Below the pieces are notes generated by a model that searched no databases, was not told the origin of the DNA, and saw only the letters and a program-made list of their open reading frames with translations. Shown here in pieces: positions 1 through 8,761 of a stretch of DNA of 64,000 nucleotides. Position 1 is the first letter of the stretch. Each line of letters opens with the position of its first letter. The DNA is from Caenispirillum bisanense (GTDB taxonomy: Bacteria > Pseudomonadota > Alphaproteobacteria > Rhodospirillales > Rhodospirillaceae), in the NCBI RefSeq assembly GCF_900230255.1, contig NZ_OCNJ01000002.1, positions 310,001 through 374,000 of the forward strand, written 5' to 3'. Made by a program: the position numbers and the translations under genes.

Positions 1-1
1 G

Positions 2-1060
2 GTCGCCGGACTGCTCTACCTCGCGGTTTACAAGAACTTCGAGCCGCTGCTTCTGGTGCCCATCGCCTTCGGGGCGCTGCTCGCCAACCTGCCGACGCAG
101 GGGCTGGTGAACCTGCCCGACCCGGTGAGCGAATCGGTGGGCGGGCTGTTCTATTACATCTCGCAGGGCGTCCACCTGGAGATCTTCCCGCCGCTCATCT
201 TCCTCGGCGTCGGAGCGCTGACCGACTTCGGCCCGCTGATCGCCAACCCGCGCACCCTGGTGCTGGGGGCGGCGGCGCAGTTCGGCGTGTTCGCCACCTT
301 CTTCGGCGCCATCCTGCTCGGCTTCACGCCCGAGCAGGCGGCGGCCATCGGCATCATCGGCGGCGCCGACGGCCCGACCTCCATCTTCCTGTCCAACAAG
401 CTGGCGCCCGAGCTGCTGGCCCCCATCGCGGTGGCGGCCTACAGCTACATGGCGCTGGTGCCGCTCATCCAGCCGCCCATCATGCGTGCCCTGACGACGC
501 CCGAGGAGCGCAAGATCCGCATGCGCTCGCTGCGCCCCGTCTCGCGCACCGAGAAACTGATCTTCGCCGTGGTGGTGACCGTGCTGGTGATCCTGCTGGT
601 GCCGGCGGCTTCGGCGCTCATCGGCATGCTCATGCTCGGCAACTTCCTGCGCGAGTGCGGCGTGACGGAGCGCCTGTCCAATGCGGCGCAGAACGAGCTG
701 ATCAACGTCACCACCATCTTCCTCGGCGCCTCGGTCGGCATCACCATGACCGGCGAGCGCTTCCTGCAGGTGGAGACGCTCGGCATCCTGGTGCTCGGCA
801 TCGCCGCCTTCGGGGTCTCGACCGCCTCGGGCGTGCTCATGGCCAAGGTGATGAACAAGGTGTCGAAGACGCCCATCAACCCGCTCATCGGCTCGGCCGG
901 CGTCTCCGCCGTGCCCATGGCGGCGCGCGTGAGCCAGGTGGAGGGCCAGAAGGCCGACCCGCACAACTTCCTGCTCATGCACGCCATGGGGCCGAACGTC
1001 GCCGGCGTCATCGGCACGGCCGTGGTGGCCGGCTACTTCATCGCCCGGCTGGCTGGCTGA
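2..1060 (+). CDS. oadB: Sodium ion-translocating decarboxylase beta subunit (5' partial)
   Basis: The frame is already open at the left edge, so the N-terminus is missing. The product is a polytopic membrane protein with the family signature [10 protein letters not shown] (positions about 360-388) and long hydrophobic stretches. In this family (OadB/GcdB/MmdB) the beta subunit couples decarboxylation of a carboxybiotin to sodium export across the inner membrane. The C-terminus with [13 protein letters not shown] and [12 protein letters not shown] is intact. The alpha and gamma subunits would lie to the left, outside the window. Which acid is decarboxylated (oxaloacetate, malonate or methylmalonyl-CoA) cannot be told from this subunit. 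Confidence 0.88.
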   Translation, partial: VAGLLYLAVYKNFEPLLLVPIAFGALLANLPTQGLVNLPDPVSESVGGLFYYISQGVHLEIFPPLIFLGVGALTDFGPLIANPRTLVLGAAAQFGVFATFFGAILLGFTPEQAAAIGIIGGADGPTSIFLSNKLAPELLAPIAVAAYSYMALVPLIQPPIMRALTTPEERKIRMRSLRPVSRTEKLIFAVVVTVLVILLVPAASALIGMLMLGNFLRECGVTERLSNAAQNELINVTTIFLGASVGITMTGERFLQVETLGILVLGIAAFGVSTASGVLMAKVMNKVSKTPINPLIGSAGVSAVPMAARVSQVEGQKADPHNFLLMHAMGPNVAGVIGTAVVAGYFIARLAG

Positions 1061-1064
1061 CGCG

Positions 1065-1643
1065 GTGGCCGCGCCGCGCGTCTATCTGGCGGGGCCGGAG
1101 GTCTTCCTGGCCGACGCCGTCGCCCTGGGCGAGGCCAAGAAGGCGATCTGCGCCCGCCATGGCTTCGAGGGGTGCTTCCCGCTCGACAATGCGTTGGACC
1201 TCGCGGGCCTGACGCCGCACGCCGCAGGATGTGCCATCAGTGCCGCCAACGAGGCGCTGATGCGGTCCTGCGATCTGGTGATCGCCAACATCACGCCCTT
1301 CCGCGGCCCCGGCATGGACCCGGGCACCGCCTTCGAGGTCGGGTTCATGCGTGCCCTCGGCCGGCCGGTGTTCTGCTACACGGCGAGCCCGCTGCCGCAC
1401 ACCGCCCGTGTCGAGCGCTGGGCCGCCGGCACCCTGCGCCTGCGTCCCGGCGAGGGCATGGAGGACGCCGACGGTCTGCTGGTGGAGAGCTTCGCCATGG
1501 TCGAGAACCTGATGATCGACGCCGCCGCCCTGGCGAGCGGCGGCGCCGTCGTCGTCACCTCGGCGACCGAGGCGGCGCCGGACTACCGCGACCTCGCGAC
1601 CTTCGAGGCCTGCGTCCGGGCCGCGGCCGTTCTGCCGGGCTGA
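1065..1643 (+). CDS. Nucleoside 2-deoxyribosyltransferase family protein
   Basis: 192 aa, GTG start four bases after the preceding stop, so probably cotranscribed with the decarboxylase subunit. The N-terminal strand VYLAGPEVF and the later DPGTAFEVGF match the fold in which a Glu (here in AFEVGF) attacks the nucleoside C1' and an Asp/Asn-rich loop (VIANITPFRGPGMD) binds the deoxyribose. Family members exchange bases between deoxynucleosides or hydrolyse modified nucleotides. No partner in salvage is adjacent except gpt 3 kb away, so the substrate is unknown. Confidence 0.82.
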   Translation: MAAPRVYLAGPEVFLADAVALGEAKKAICARHGFEGCFPLDNALDLAGLTPHAAGCAISAANEALMRSCDLVIANITPFRGPGMDPGTAFEVGFMRALGRPVFCYTASPLPHTARVERWAAGTLRLRPGEGMEDADGLLVESFAMVENLMIDAAALASGGAVVVTSATEAAPDYRDLATFEACVRAAAVLPG

Positions 1644-1650
1644 GGGCCGG

Positions 1651-2514
1651 TCAGGCCTTCAGCGGCAGGTGGATTTCCGTCACCAGCTCGGCCGGTGCCG
1701 TGGTGCGCGGGTCGTTGAGGTAGACCTCGCGGCACGGCTGGTCGGCCGGCTCACGCCCGCTCTGCGGCAGCCACTCGCGGTAGAGCCAAAGGTAGGACCG
1801 TTCCAGCTCCGCATAGGGGCCGACGTGGCGGATCACCGCGCAGGGGCCGGCGGGCAGGGTGAGGGTCTCGACCGCCGGGTCGTCCACCGGCGTCGTCACC
1901 GGAATGGCGGCGGCGGAGCGCAGGCGCGCTTCCGGCACGCTGCCCGGGTCGTCCCAGTAGAGCCCGATGCCCGGCGCCTCCCGTCCGGCCAGGCCGCGCG
2001 GCGCGGCCCAGGCGTAGAGGCGGTCGAACACCGCGCCGATGCCCATGTACGGCCCGGTGTGGCGCATGGCGGCGAGGGTGAGCGGGGCGCTGTCGCGAAT
2101 TTCGACGTCGTAGGTCATGGATGTGTCCTCGTCTGCGATGGGGGATACGTGCATCGCAGGCGACACCAGCCGTCCCGCCGCCCGGTAGGCCGCGGGCGTC
2201 GTGCCGTAGGTCCCGCCGAAGGCGCGGGTGAAGGCCGCCACGCTGCCGTAGCCGGCCCGCCGCGCCACCCGCTCCAGCGTTCCCCGCCCGCGCACCAGAT
2301 CGGCGGTGGCACGGGCGAGGCGCAGGCGGCGGATGGTCTCCGCCACCGTTTCGCCCGTCAGGTGACGGTAGACGCGGTGGAAGTGGAAGGGCGACAGGCA
2401 GGCCACGTCCGCCAGCCGCTCCAGCGACAGGTCGCCGTCCAGATGCTCGCCGATGTGGGCGATGACGGCCTGGATGCGGCGGCTGTAGTCGAGGGTGGTG
2501 GCGGTGCGGGGCAT
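1651..2514 (-). CDS. AraC-family regulator with GyrI-like effector domain
   Basis: 287 aa. The first 110 residues hold two helix-turn-helix units of the AraC type (LERLADVACLSPFHFHRVYR and VARRAGYGSVAAFTRAFGGTYGTTPAAYR). From about residue 130 the sequence (YDVEIRDSAPLTLAAMRHTGPY, with a later second HVGPY motif) is a GyrI-like/SHS2 domain, which in relatives of Rob/SbmC binds hydrophobic cations or drugs. It is convergent with the deoxyribosyltransferase and reads away from ggt. It is a likely one-component regulator, with targets not evident here. Confidence 0.88.
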   Translation of the reverse strand: MPRTATTLDYSRRIQAVIAHIGEHLDGDLSLERLADVACLSPFHFHRVYRHLTGETVAETIRRLRLARATADLVRGRGTLERVARRAGYGSVAAFTRAFGGTYGTTPAAYRAAGRLVSPAMHVSPIADEDTSMTYDVEIRDSAPLTLAAMRHTGPYMGIGAVFDRLYAWAAPRGLAGREAPGIGLYWDDPGSVPEARLRSAAAIPVTTPVDDPAVETLTLPAGPCAVIRHVGPYAELERSYLWLYREWLPQSGREPADQPCREVYLNDPRTTAPAELVTEIHLPLKA

Positions 2515-2579
2515 GGCCGGTGTCTCCTGTGATGCCCCGTCACCCTACCGACGGCCGTTTGATCCGGGTTGCTGACTTG

Positions 2580-2613
2580 GCGCTGCGCGCCCCGAACCGG
2601 AGGCGCGCAGCGC
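2580..2613. terminator. Perfect 12-bp inverted repeat between AraC gene and ggt
   Basis: Arms GCGCTGCGCGCC and GGCGCGCAGCGC are separated by a 10-base loop. The repeat sits 66 bases beyond the ggt stop in the minus direction and upstream of the AraC gene. No T-run follows on either strand, so it may be a processing hairpin or an imperfect terminator for ggt rather than a classic intrinsic terminator. Confidence 0.45.
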
Positions 2614-2678
2614 AAGCGAGCATTGAGCGAGCGGCCAAGGGCGCGCCAGCGCCCGCCCGGCGAGGGCTAAAAAACCAC

Positions 2679-4277
2679 TCAATATCCCGCTACACATCCG
2701 TCGCTGCGGGGGTCGGCTGCGCCTTCCATCACGCCGTCGGGGCGCAGCACGATGGCGCCGGCGTGGCCCATGAGGTCGTCGAAGGGCTCCACCAGGCCGA
2801 TGGTGTGGCCGGCATGTTCCAGGGCGGCGATGACGCCCGGGTCCATGCGGCGTTCCACCTTCACGTCGCGGCTCTCGCCCTCGTAGGAGCGGCCGAGCGC
2901 CCAGCGCGGGGCGGTCACCGCCGCCTGCAGGCCCTGGCCGTAGAGGGCGTAGCGGGTGAACAGGGCGGCCTGGGTCTGCGGCTGGCCGTCGCCGCCCATG
3001 GTGCCGTAGACCATCACCCGCCCGTCGCGGAAGCGCGCCAGCGCCGGCGACAGGGTGTGGAAGGGCTTGCGGCCGGGCGACAGGAAGCGCGGGCTCTCGG
3101 CGTCGAAGTCGAAGGCGATGCCGCGGTTGTGCCACACGAGGCCCGTCTCGGGCAGCACGACGCCCGAGCCGTAGGCGTGGTAGAGGCTCTGGATGAAGCT
3201 GACGGCGCGGCCCTGGCCGTCGACGCAGCCCATCCACACGGTGTCGCCCGACAGCGCCGGCAGCGGCCACGGCATGGCCCGCTTGGGCGCCACTTCCGCC
3301 GCCAGCCGGTCCAGCAGGTGGTCGGACAGGAAGGTGGTGGCGTGCACCTGCATGGCGCCGGGGTCGGCGATGTGGGTGTTGCGCACCCGGAAGGCGAGCT
3401 TGGTCGCCTCGATGAGGCCGTGGATGTGGGCGAAGCGCTCCGCCTGCTCGGCCGGCACCCGCAGCCGCTCGTAGAGGCCGAGGATCATGAGCGAGGCGAG
3501 GCCCTGGGTCGGCGGCGGCGTGTTGTAGACCGTGCAGCCGTCGAGCCCGAGCGACAGCGGCCGGCGGCGGATGCTGCGGTGGCGGGCGAGGTCGTCGGCG
3601 GTGACGGGGGCGCCGGCCGCCGCCAGATCGGCGGCAACGGCTCGGCCGATGCCGCCGCGGTAGAAGTCGTCGAGCCCGTCGCGCGCCAGCGACTCCAGCG
3701 TCTGCGCCAGGGCCGGGTTCTTGCGCAGGGTGCCTTCCGCCGGGGCGCTGCCGTCGGCGTTGAGGAACAGGGCGGCGAAACCCGGCTGGCGGGCCAGCAC
3801 CTCGCGCCGGCGGGCCAGCGACCGGGCCTCGGCGGCGCTGACGGCGGCGCCCTCGCGGGCGTGCCACACGGCGTCTTCCAGCAGGCGGGCGAGGCCGAGG
3901 CGGCCCTCCCACCGCGCCGACAGCTCCAGCGCCGACTGCCAGCCGGAAAGGGTGCCGGCGACGGTGGCGCAGGACAGCGGCCCGACGCTCGGGACGGCGT
4001 TCAGACCTTCGGCGCGGTAGGTCTCCGGCGCCGCGCGGCGGCCGGCGGCGCCGCTGCCGTCGATGGAGACGACGGGGCGGCCGGGCTCCGAAATCAGCCA
4101 GAAGCCGTCACCGCCGAGGCCGTTCATGTGCGGATAGACGACGGCGCAGGTGGCGGCCGCGGCGATCATCGCCTCGACCGCGTTGCCGCCCTCGCGCAGC
4201 ACCGCCGCCCCCGCCTGCGCCGCCAGCGCGTGGGGGGCCGTGACCATGCCGCGTCGTGCATAAGAGGTGTGGAGCAT
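2679..4277 (-). CDS. ggt: Gamma-glutamyltransferase family protein
   Basis: 532 aa, typical Ntn-hydrolase proenzyme length. N-terminal features include GMVTAPHALAAQAG, AVLREGGNAVEA and MNGLGGDGFWLI, the conserved glutathione-side motifs. The central region (YNTPPPTQGLASLMILGL) precedes the ISP-like segment. The autoprocessing Thr is probably in GDTVWMGCVDGQGRAVSFIQS (T of GDTVW). The distal GGDGQPQTQAALFTRY is typical of the small subunit. I see no clear signal peptide, which suggests a cytoplasmic member of the GGT-like amidohydrolase group rather than the periplasmic glutathione enzyme. It stands alone. Confidence 0.85.
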   Translation of the reverse strand: MLHTSYARRGMVTAPHALAAQAGAAVLREGGNAVEAMIAAAATCAVVYPHMNGLGGDGFWLISEPGRPVVSIDGSGAAGRRAAPETYRAEGLNAVPSVGPLSCATVAGTLSGWQSALELSARWEGRLGLARLLEDAVWHAREGAAVSAAEARSLARRREVLARQPGFAALFLNADGSAPAEGTLRKNPALAQTLESLARDGLDDFYRGGIGRAVAADLAAAGAPVTADDLARHRSIRRRPLSLGLDGCTVYNTPPPTQGLASLMILGLYERLRVPAEQAERFAHIHGLIEATKLAFRVRNTHIADPGAMQVHATTFLSDHLLDRLAAEVAPKRAMPWPLPALSGDTVWMGCVDGQGRAVSFIQSLYHAYGSGVVLPETGLVWHNRGIAFDFDAESPRFLSPGRKPFHTLSPALARFRDGRVMVYGTMGGDGQPQTQAALFTRYALYGQGLQAAVTAPRWALGRSYEGESRDVKVERRMDPGVIAALEHAGHTIGLVEPFDDLMGHAGAIVLRPDGVMEGAADPRSDGCVAGY

Positions 4278-4382
4278 GCCGCCTCATCCTGATCGATCGG
4301 CCACATTGTTGAAAAAGAAGACGAATGGGTAAAGCATTTATCCGCGCAGGGCCGCCGATGGCGCGGACGGGCGGTTGCCGCC

Positions 4383-4410
4383 TTGCCCAGCGGGGCGCGT
4401 TCGGTATAAA
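4383..4410 (+). promoter_or_regulatory. Candidate sigma70-type promoter of gpt
   Basis: TTGCCC (4383-4388) and TATAAA (4405-4410) are separated by 16 bases. The -10 box lies 58 bases before the gpt start in a region that is otherwise very GC-rich. This is a pattern match only. Confidence 0.4.
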
Positions 4411-4468
4411 CCAGCGCCTTCCTTTCGCCCCCGCCGATTCCCGATTGTTCAGTGCAGGACCGCCGAGC

Positions 4469-4975
4469 ATGGCCCAGGACTACAGCACCGCCGTCTACAT
4501 TCCCATCGCCTGGGAACTGTTCCACCGTGATACCCGCGCGCTGGCGCACCGGCTCATGGAGTCGGGGGCCGGTCCGTTCAAGGGCATCTGCGCCATCACC
4601 CGCGGCGGCCTGATCCCGGCCTCGATCCTGGCGCGCGAGTTGGACATCCGCCTCATCGAGTGCGTCGGCGTCGTCACCTACGACGACCGCGTCGCCGGCG
4701 AGCCGCAGGTCATCAAGGCGCCGGCGGCGGTGGAGAACGACGGCGAGGGCTGGCTCATCGTCGACGACCTGGTCGACAGCGGCGTCACGGCGCGGGAAGT
4801 GAAGCGCCTGCTGCCCAAGGCCCACCTCGCCACCGTCTACGCCAAGCCGGCCGGCCAGAACGAGGCGCATACCTTCGCCGTGCCCATCAAGGAAGGCGTG
4901 TGGCTGCTGTTCCCCTGGGACGCCGAACTCATGCCCAACGAGCCGCTGGCCCGCCAGGGCCGCAACCCGAAGTGA
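4469..4975 (+). CDS. gpt: Xanthine phosphoribosyltransferase
   Basis: 168 aa from the ATG at 4469. Upstream in-frame codons exist, but this start gives the normal N-terminus. The PRPP-binding loop is WLIVDDLVDSGVTA, and GICAITRGGLIPASILAREL is the typical XPRT/GPT segment. The enzyme converts xanthine or guanine plus PRPP to the nucleotide in purine salvage. It is monocistronic, with the next gene on the opposite strand. Confidence 0.9.
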   Translation: MAQDYSTAVYIPIAWELFHRDTRALAHRLMESGAGPFKGICAITRGGLIPASILARELDIRLIECVGVVTYDDRVAGEPQVIKAPAAVENDGEGWLIVDDLVDSGVTAREVKRLLPKAHLATVYAKPAGQNEAHTFAVPIKEGVWLLFPWDAELMPNEPLARQGRNPK

Positions 4976-5036
4976 CGAAGCAGGGCGGCGCCGCGAGGGG
5001 CCGCCCGCTTTCTTTCGGCCGCAGCGGTGGCGTGCC

Positions 5037-5399
5037 TCAATCGGCGTCCTCGGCCATGAGGCCACTCACATGCAGGCCCGGCTCCATGTGCTCGTGCAGG
5101 ACGCGCACGATGAGTACTGTGGCCTCATCGGTTTTCAGGACGCGGTAGTAGAGGACGTGCGCGGCGGCGCCACGGCGCCCGGCGACGCGGTCCAGCCGGA
5201 AGCTGAACAGCCCGCCGGGCAGGTCGGGGCGGGCGAGGGCGCCTGGGCGGCGCGGGTTGTCGGCCAAGGCTTCGGCGGCGCGTTCCAACAGCGCCGCATA
5301 GCGGTCGCGCTGCGCTGGGCCGAAGGTCGCGGCGGTGTGCCGCAGAACACGCTCGACGTCCGCGGCGGCGGCATCGGTCAGGCGATACCGGGGCGGCAC
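5037..5399 (-). CDS. ParE/RelE-family toxin
   Basis: 120 aa. The pattern YRLTDAAAADVERVLRHTAATFG, then ALADNPRRPG, FSFRLDRVAGRRG, VLYYRVLK and VLIVRVLHEHMEPG follows the RelE/ParE fold: N-terminal helical hairpin, basic beta-strands, C-terminal His/Met segment. ParE members poison gyrase, whereas RelE members cleave mRNA. The missing RelE catalytic basic triad and the C-terminal RVLHEHM sequence favour ParE. It starts 7 bases after the antitoxin stop, in the usual antitoxin-toxin order. Confidence 0.82.
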   Translation of the reverse strand: MPPRYRLTDAAAADVERVLRHTAATFGPAQRDRYAALLERAAEALADNPRRPGALARPDLPGGLFSFRLDRVAGRRGAAAHVLYYRVLKTDEATVLIVRVLHEHMEPGLHVSGLMAEDAD

Positions 5400-5406
5400 G
5401 GAGGGA

Positions 5407-5583
5407 TCAACCCTCGCGCTTCAGCTTGGCGTTGATGTCGGAAATGCTCAGCGGCGAGAGGCGCCCCGCGTCGGCGTCCATCAGGCCGAGGGCGATTTCG
5501 CGGCGAAGGCGGGCGAGCTTCTCCTCGTCCGATGTGGACAGTTCAGCCTCGTCGGCTTGCGGGCGCGGAAGTGGGTGGGCCAT
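5407..5583 (-). CDS. ParD-like antitoxin
   Basis: 58 aa, beginning MAHPLPRPQADEAELSTSDE. The ATG at 5583 is preceded by CTGGAGG at good spacing. The LRREIALGLMDADAGRLSPL segment and the C-terminal charged helix (ISDINAKLKREG) resemble the toxin-wrapping tail of ParD antitoxins. The N-terminal ribbon-helix-helix is not obvious, so DNA binding is uncertain. It is the first gene of a two-gene operon with the ParE-like toxin and would neutralise it and probably autoregulate. Confidence 0.72.
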   Translation of the reverse strand: MAHPLPRPQADEAELSTSDEEKLARLRREIALGLMDADAGRLSPLSISDINAKLKREG

Positions 5584-5607
5584 GGACGCCTCCAGGAATT
5601 ACTGAAT

Positions 5608-5637
5608 ATCATATGGCCCGGCGATGCGGTCGGTCAA
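5608..5637 (-). promoter_or_regulatory. Promoter of the toxin-antitoxin pair
   Basis: On the minus strand TTGACC (5637-5632) and TATGAT (5613-5608) are 18 bases apart, 25 bases before the antitoxin ATG. The region immediately after the -10 is locally AT-rich (ATGATATTCAGTAATTCC). It lies just past the panC stop, so the cassette has its own promoter. Confidence 0.55.
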
Positions 5638-5654
5638 GACCGCCGCGTCTCCCC

Positions 5655-6548
5655 TTACTCCCCGCCCTTTACGCCCGCCGCCACGTTGTCGATGAGGCGG
5701 GTCTTGCCGAGGAACACGGCGCACAGCACGCGGGCCGGGCGGGTCACCGCGTCGACCGGCTCCAGTGTCTCGGCGTCGCGGACTTCCAGGTAGTCGACCG
5801 GCCCGAAGCCCAGGCGGCCGAGTTCGGAGATGCCCCAGGCGCAGGCGTGGCCGACGTCCTTGCCGGCGTCGATGTCGTCGGCGATGCGCTTCAGGGTCTT
5901 GTAGAGGTAGTTGGCGATGGCGCGTTCGGCGTCGGACAGGTAGGCGTTGCGCGACGACATGGCGAGGCCGTCCATCTCGCGCACCACCGCCGCCCCCTCG
6001 ATGCGCACCGGCAGGTCGAGGTCGCGGGCGAGGCGGCGGATCACCTGCAGCTGCTGCCAGTCCTTTTCGCCGAACACGGCGACGTCGGGCCGGCCCTGGT
6101 TGAGCAGCTTGGTCACCACCGTCGCCACGCCCTCGAAGTGGCCCGGCCGGGCGTCGCCGCACAGGCCCGACGACACGCCCGACACCACGACCTTGGTGGC
6201 GAAGCCCTGCGGGTACATCTCGTCGACCGTCGGCGCGTAGACCAGGTGGGTGCCGGCCATGCCGAGCTTGAAGCGGTCCTGCTCCAGCTGGCGCGGATAG
6301 CGGGAAAAATCCTCGTTGGGCCCGAACTGGGTCGGATTGACGAAGATGGAGACGACGACGCGGTCGGCCAGCATCTTGGCGCGCCGCACCAGCGACAGGT
6401 GGCCTTCGTGCAGGGCGCCCATGGTGGGCACCAGGGCGACCTTCAGCCCTTCGGCCCGCCAGGCATCGACCCGCGCCCGCAGGTCGGCGACGGTGGAAAC
6501 GGTGTCCAGCACGCGGTGCGCGGAAGCGGGCGCGGCCATGGCGGTCAT
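5655..6548 (-). CDS. panC: Pantoate--beta-alanine ligase
   Basis: 297 aa. It ligates pantoate and beta-alanine with ATP to make pantothenate for CoA synthesis. Motifs: [18 protein letters not shown] (HIGH-type ATP-binding site), [32 protein letters not shown] and MSSRNAYLS. The ATG at 6548 overlaps the panB stop as ATGA, which argues for this start over the Met three codons later and for translational coupling. The panB-panC order is common. Confidence 0.95.
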   Translation of the reverse strand: MTAMAAPASAHRVLDTVSTVADLRARVDAWRAEGLKVALVPTMGALHEGHLSLVRRAKMLADRVVVSIFVNPTQFGPNEDFSRYPRQLEQDRFKLGMAGTHLVYAPTVDEMYPQGFATKVVVSGVSSGLCGDARPGHFEGVATVVTKLLNQGRPDVAVFGEKDWQQLQVIRRLARDLDLPVRIEGAAVVREMDGLAMSSRNAYLSDAERAIANYLYKTLKRIADDIDAGKDVGHACAWGISELGRLGFGPVDYLEVRDAETLEPVDAVTRPARVLCAVFLGKTRLIDNVAAGVKGGE

Positions 6549-7384
6549 CCTTTCTGGGGTTCGGCCTTCTTGACGCCGAAGCAGTGCTCCGGCCCGGGGA
6601 AGCGGCGCGCCTTGACCTCGGCGGCATAGGCGGCGGCGGCCTCGGACACCTGGGCGCCCAGCTCGGCGTAGCGCTTGACGAACTTGGGCTGGAAGTCGTT
6701 GAACAGGCCGAGGATGTCCTCGGTCACCAGCACCTGACCGTCGCACAGGGGCGAGCCGCCGATGCCGATGGTGACGCAGCCGACCTCTTCGGTGATCTGG
6801 CGGGCGACCGGCTCCCACGTGCCTTCGACGACGAGGGAGAAGGCGCCGGCCTCGGCGATGGCGCGGGCGTCGGCACGCACATGCTCGGCCTCGGCTTCGG
6901 TGCGGCCCTGGGCGCGGAAGCCGCCGGTGGCGTGCACCATCTGCGGCTTGAGGCCGACGTGGCCCATGACGGGCACGCCGCGGTCGACCAGGAAGCGGAC
7001 CGTCTCGGCCATCTCGACGCCGCCTTCCAGCTTCACCGCCGTGCAACCGGTTTCGGCCAGGATGCGGGCGGCGTTGCGGTAGGCCTGCGCCGGGCTCTCG
7101 CCGTAGGAGCCGAACGGCATGTCGACCACCACCATGGCCTTGCGCGAGCCGCGCATGGCGGCCTGGCCGTGGGCGATCATCATGTCGACGGTCACGGCGA
7201 GCGTGGTGTCCATGCCGTAGACCACCATGCCGAGGCTGTCGCCCACCAGCAGGATGTCGACGTGGGGGTCGAGGAACTGCGCCATGGGGGCGGTGTAGCA
7301 GGTGAGGACGACCACGGGATCGCCGCCCTTGCGGGCCGCGATGTCGCGCACGGTGACGCGCCTCGTCTGGGTCTGTGCGCTCAA
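6545..7384 (-). CDS. panB: 3-methyl-2-oxobutanoate hydroxymethyltransferase
   Basis: 279 aa. The enzyme adds a hydroxymethyl group from methylene-THF to ketoisovalerate to give ketopantoate. [32 protein letters not shown] (metal and substrate loop), [15 protein letters not shown] and [14 protein letters not shown] are all characteristic. The length is normal. It is the first gene of panBC. Confidence 0.96.
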   Translation of the reverse strand: MSAQTQTRRVTVRDIAARKGGDPVVVLTCYTAPMAQFLDPHVDILLVGDSLGMVVYGMDTTLAVTVDMMIAHGQAAMRGSRKAMVVVDMPFGSYGESPAQAYRNAARILAETGCTAVKLEGGVEMAETVRFLVDRGVPVMGHVGLKPQMVHATGGFRAQGRTEAEAEHVRADARAIAEAGAFSLVVEGTWEPVARQITEEVGCVTIGIGGSPLCDGQVLVTEDILGLFNDFQPKFVKRYAELGAQVSEAAAAYAAEVKARRFPGPEHCFGVKKAEPQKG

Positions 7385-7461
7385 ACCATCCTCCTGTGAG
7401 AGGCTTGTCGTTTCTTGGACTCGGCCGTCCTTTTACCCGGTTCGGCGGCGCAACAAAAGAA

Positions 7462-7665
7462 TCATGAGCGCTTTTCAGGCTTGCCGTTTTCGCCGGCCGG
7501 GGGCGGCGCCGCCGGCGGGGGCATGTCGTCTTCCTCGAACAGGATGCGGTTGGCGGCGCCGTCGAGGTCCTCGAACTGGCCGGACCGCAGCGCCCACAGG
7601 AACCCGCCCAGGCCCAGCAGCCCGAGGAACAGGGCGACGGGAATGAGCATCAACAGACTGTCCAT
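7462..7665 (-). CDS. ccoS: cbb3-type cytochrome oxidase assembly protein CcoS
   Basis: 67 aa from the ATG at 7665; in-frame Met codons further upstream encode an unlikely Arg/Ala-rich extension. One N-terminal membrane helix (LLMLIPVALFLGLLGLGGFLWAL) is followed by the family motif SGQFEDLDGAANRILFEED and a Pro-rich tail. CcoS is needed to insert haem and copper into the cbb3 oxidase. It normally follows ccoI, but no ccoGHI or ccoNOQP is within this window. Confidence 0.85.
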   Translation of the reverse strand: MDSLLMLIPVALFLGLLGLGGFLWALRSGQFEDLDGAANRILFEEDDMPPPAAPPPAGENGKPEKRS

Positions 7666-7761
7666 CACGGTCCTCGCATACCAGGCCGCGCGCCGCGCCG
7701 CGCGCCGCCCGAACATAGGGCAGCTCGCGCGGCGAGGCCAGATGATGCGGCGGGGCGGGGC

Positions 7762-8610
7762 CTAAGAGCAGACGCCTGCCTGGTATGCGCCCGGCGTGAT
7801 GCCGTAGAGCTGCTTGAAGCGGCGGGTGAAATGCGCCTGGTCGTAGAGGCCGACGGCGGCCGCCACCTGGGCCGGCGGCTGGCCGGCCCGCAGCAGGTCC
7901 TTGGCCGCCGCCAGCCGGCGCTGCATCAGGTAGGCGTGCGGCGGGAAGCCGGTGGCGCGGCGGAAGGCGCGCACCAGCTGGAAGCGCGACAGGCCCGACA
8001 CCGCCGCCAGGTCGTCGAGGGCGATGTCGTCGTCCAGGTGGGCCGCCATGTAATCCATGGCCCGCCGCGGCGCATCGGGGGCGGCGGCGGTGGCCGTCAG
8101 GCCGGCGTGGCGGCCGAAGACGGCGGCGACGAGGCCGTAGAGGGCGGTCTGGCGGTGCAGCGTCTCGCCGGTCGCGGCGCCCGCCGGCGCGGTCGGATCG
8201 AAGGCCGGCAGCACCCGCCGCAGGGCCGCCGCCAGTTCGGGGTCGTGGGTGACGGAACTGCGGTAGAACGGCAGCATGCCGCGGTCGGAGCCGTCGACTC
8301 CGGCCGCCTCCCGAAGAATGTCCTCCAGCACTGGCGGATCCATGTAGAGGACGCGGTAGCGGAAGCCGTCGGCGGTCGCGGCGGTGCCGTCGTGGACGTC
8401 GCCGGCGTTGACGGTGATGAGGTGGTCGGGCGTCGCCAGCCAGCGGCTGCCGCGGCAGGTGAAGGTCTCCACACCCTCCTCCACCACGCCGACCAGGCAT
8501 TCGTCGTGCGCATGGCGCGCGAAAGCGTACCGCGTGAAGGTGGCGGCGAAGAACTCGAACCCCGGCACCGCGGCATGGCGCCAGAACCGGCTGTGATCGG
8601 CGGCTGTCAT
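7762..8610 (-). CDS. AraC-family regulator with cupin sensor domain
   Basis: 282 aa, start chosen at MTAADHSRFWRH. The N-terminal half is an AraC-type cupin (FARHAHDECLVGVVEEGVETF, LITVNAGDVHDG). The C-terminal 100 residues are two HTH units (LDDLAAVSGLSRFQLVRAFR and VAAAVGLYDQAHFTRRFKQLYGITPGAY). It diverges from the next AraC gene across a 151-bp gap, so both may share regulatory DNA. The ligand is unknown. Confidence 0.9.
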   Translation of the reverse strand: MTAADHSRFWRHAAVPGFEFFAATFTRYAFARHAHDECLVGVVEEGVETFTCRGSRWLATPDHLITVNAGDVHDGTAATADGFRYRVLYMDPPVLEDILREAAGVDGSDRGMLPFYRSSVTHDPELAAALRRVLPAFDPTAPAGAATGETLHRQTALYGLVAAVFGRHAGLTATAAAPDAPRRAMDYMAAHLDDDIALDDLAAVSGLSRFQLVRAFRRATGFPPHAYLMQRRLAAAKDLLRAGQPPAQVAAAVGLYDQAHFTRRFKQLYGITPGAYQAGVCS

Positions 8611-8761
8611 GGCATCAGGATAGCGCGACCACGGCCTGCGGGTCTTGTACGTCGTTGCGGCGACGGCAAACGCCCGCGTTGAAGAAGGTCCGTCGGATGC
8701 ATCTCCGCGTATACAGAATGGCTCTTCCACTTATCCGCGAGACGCCTTAGGCTCCGCCTCC

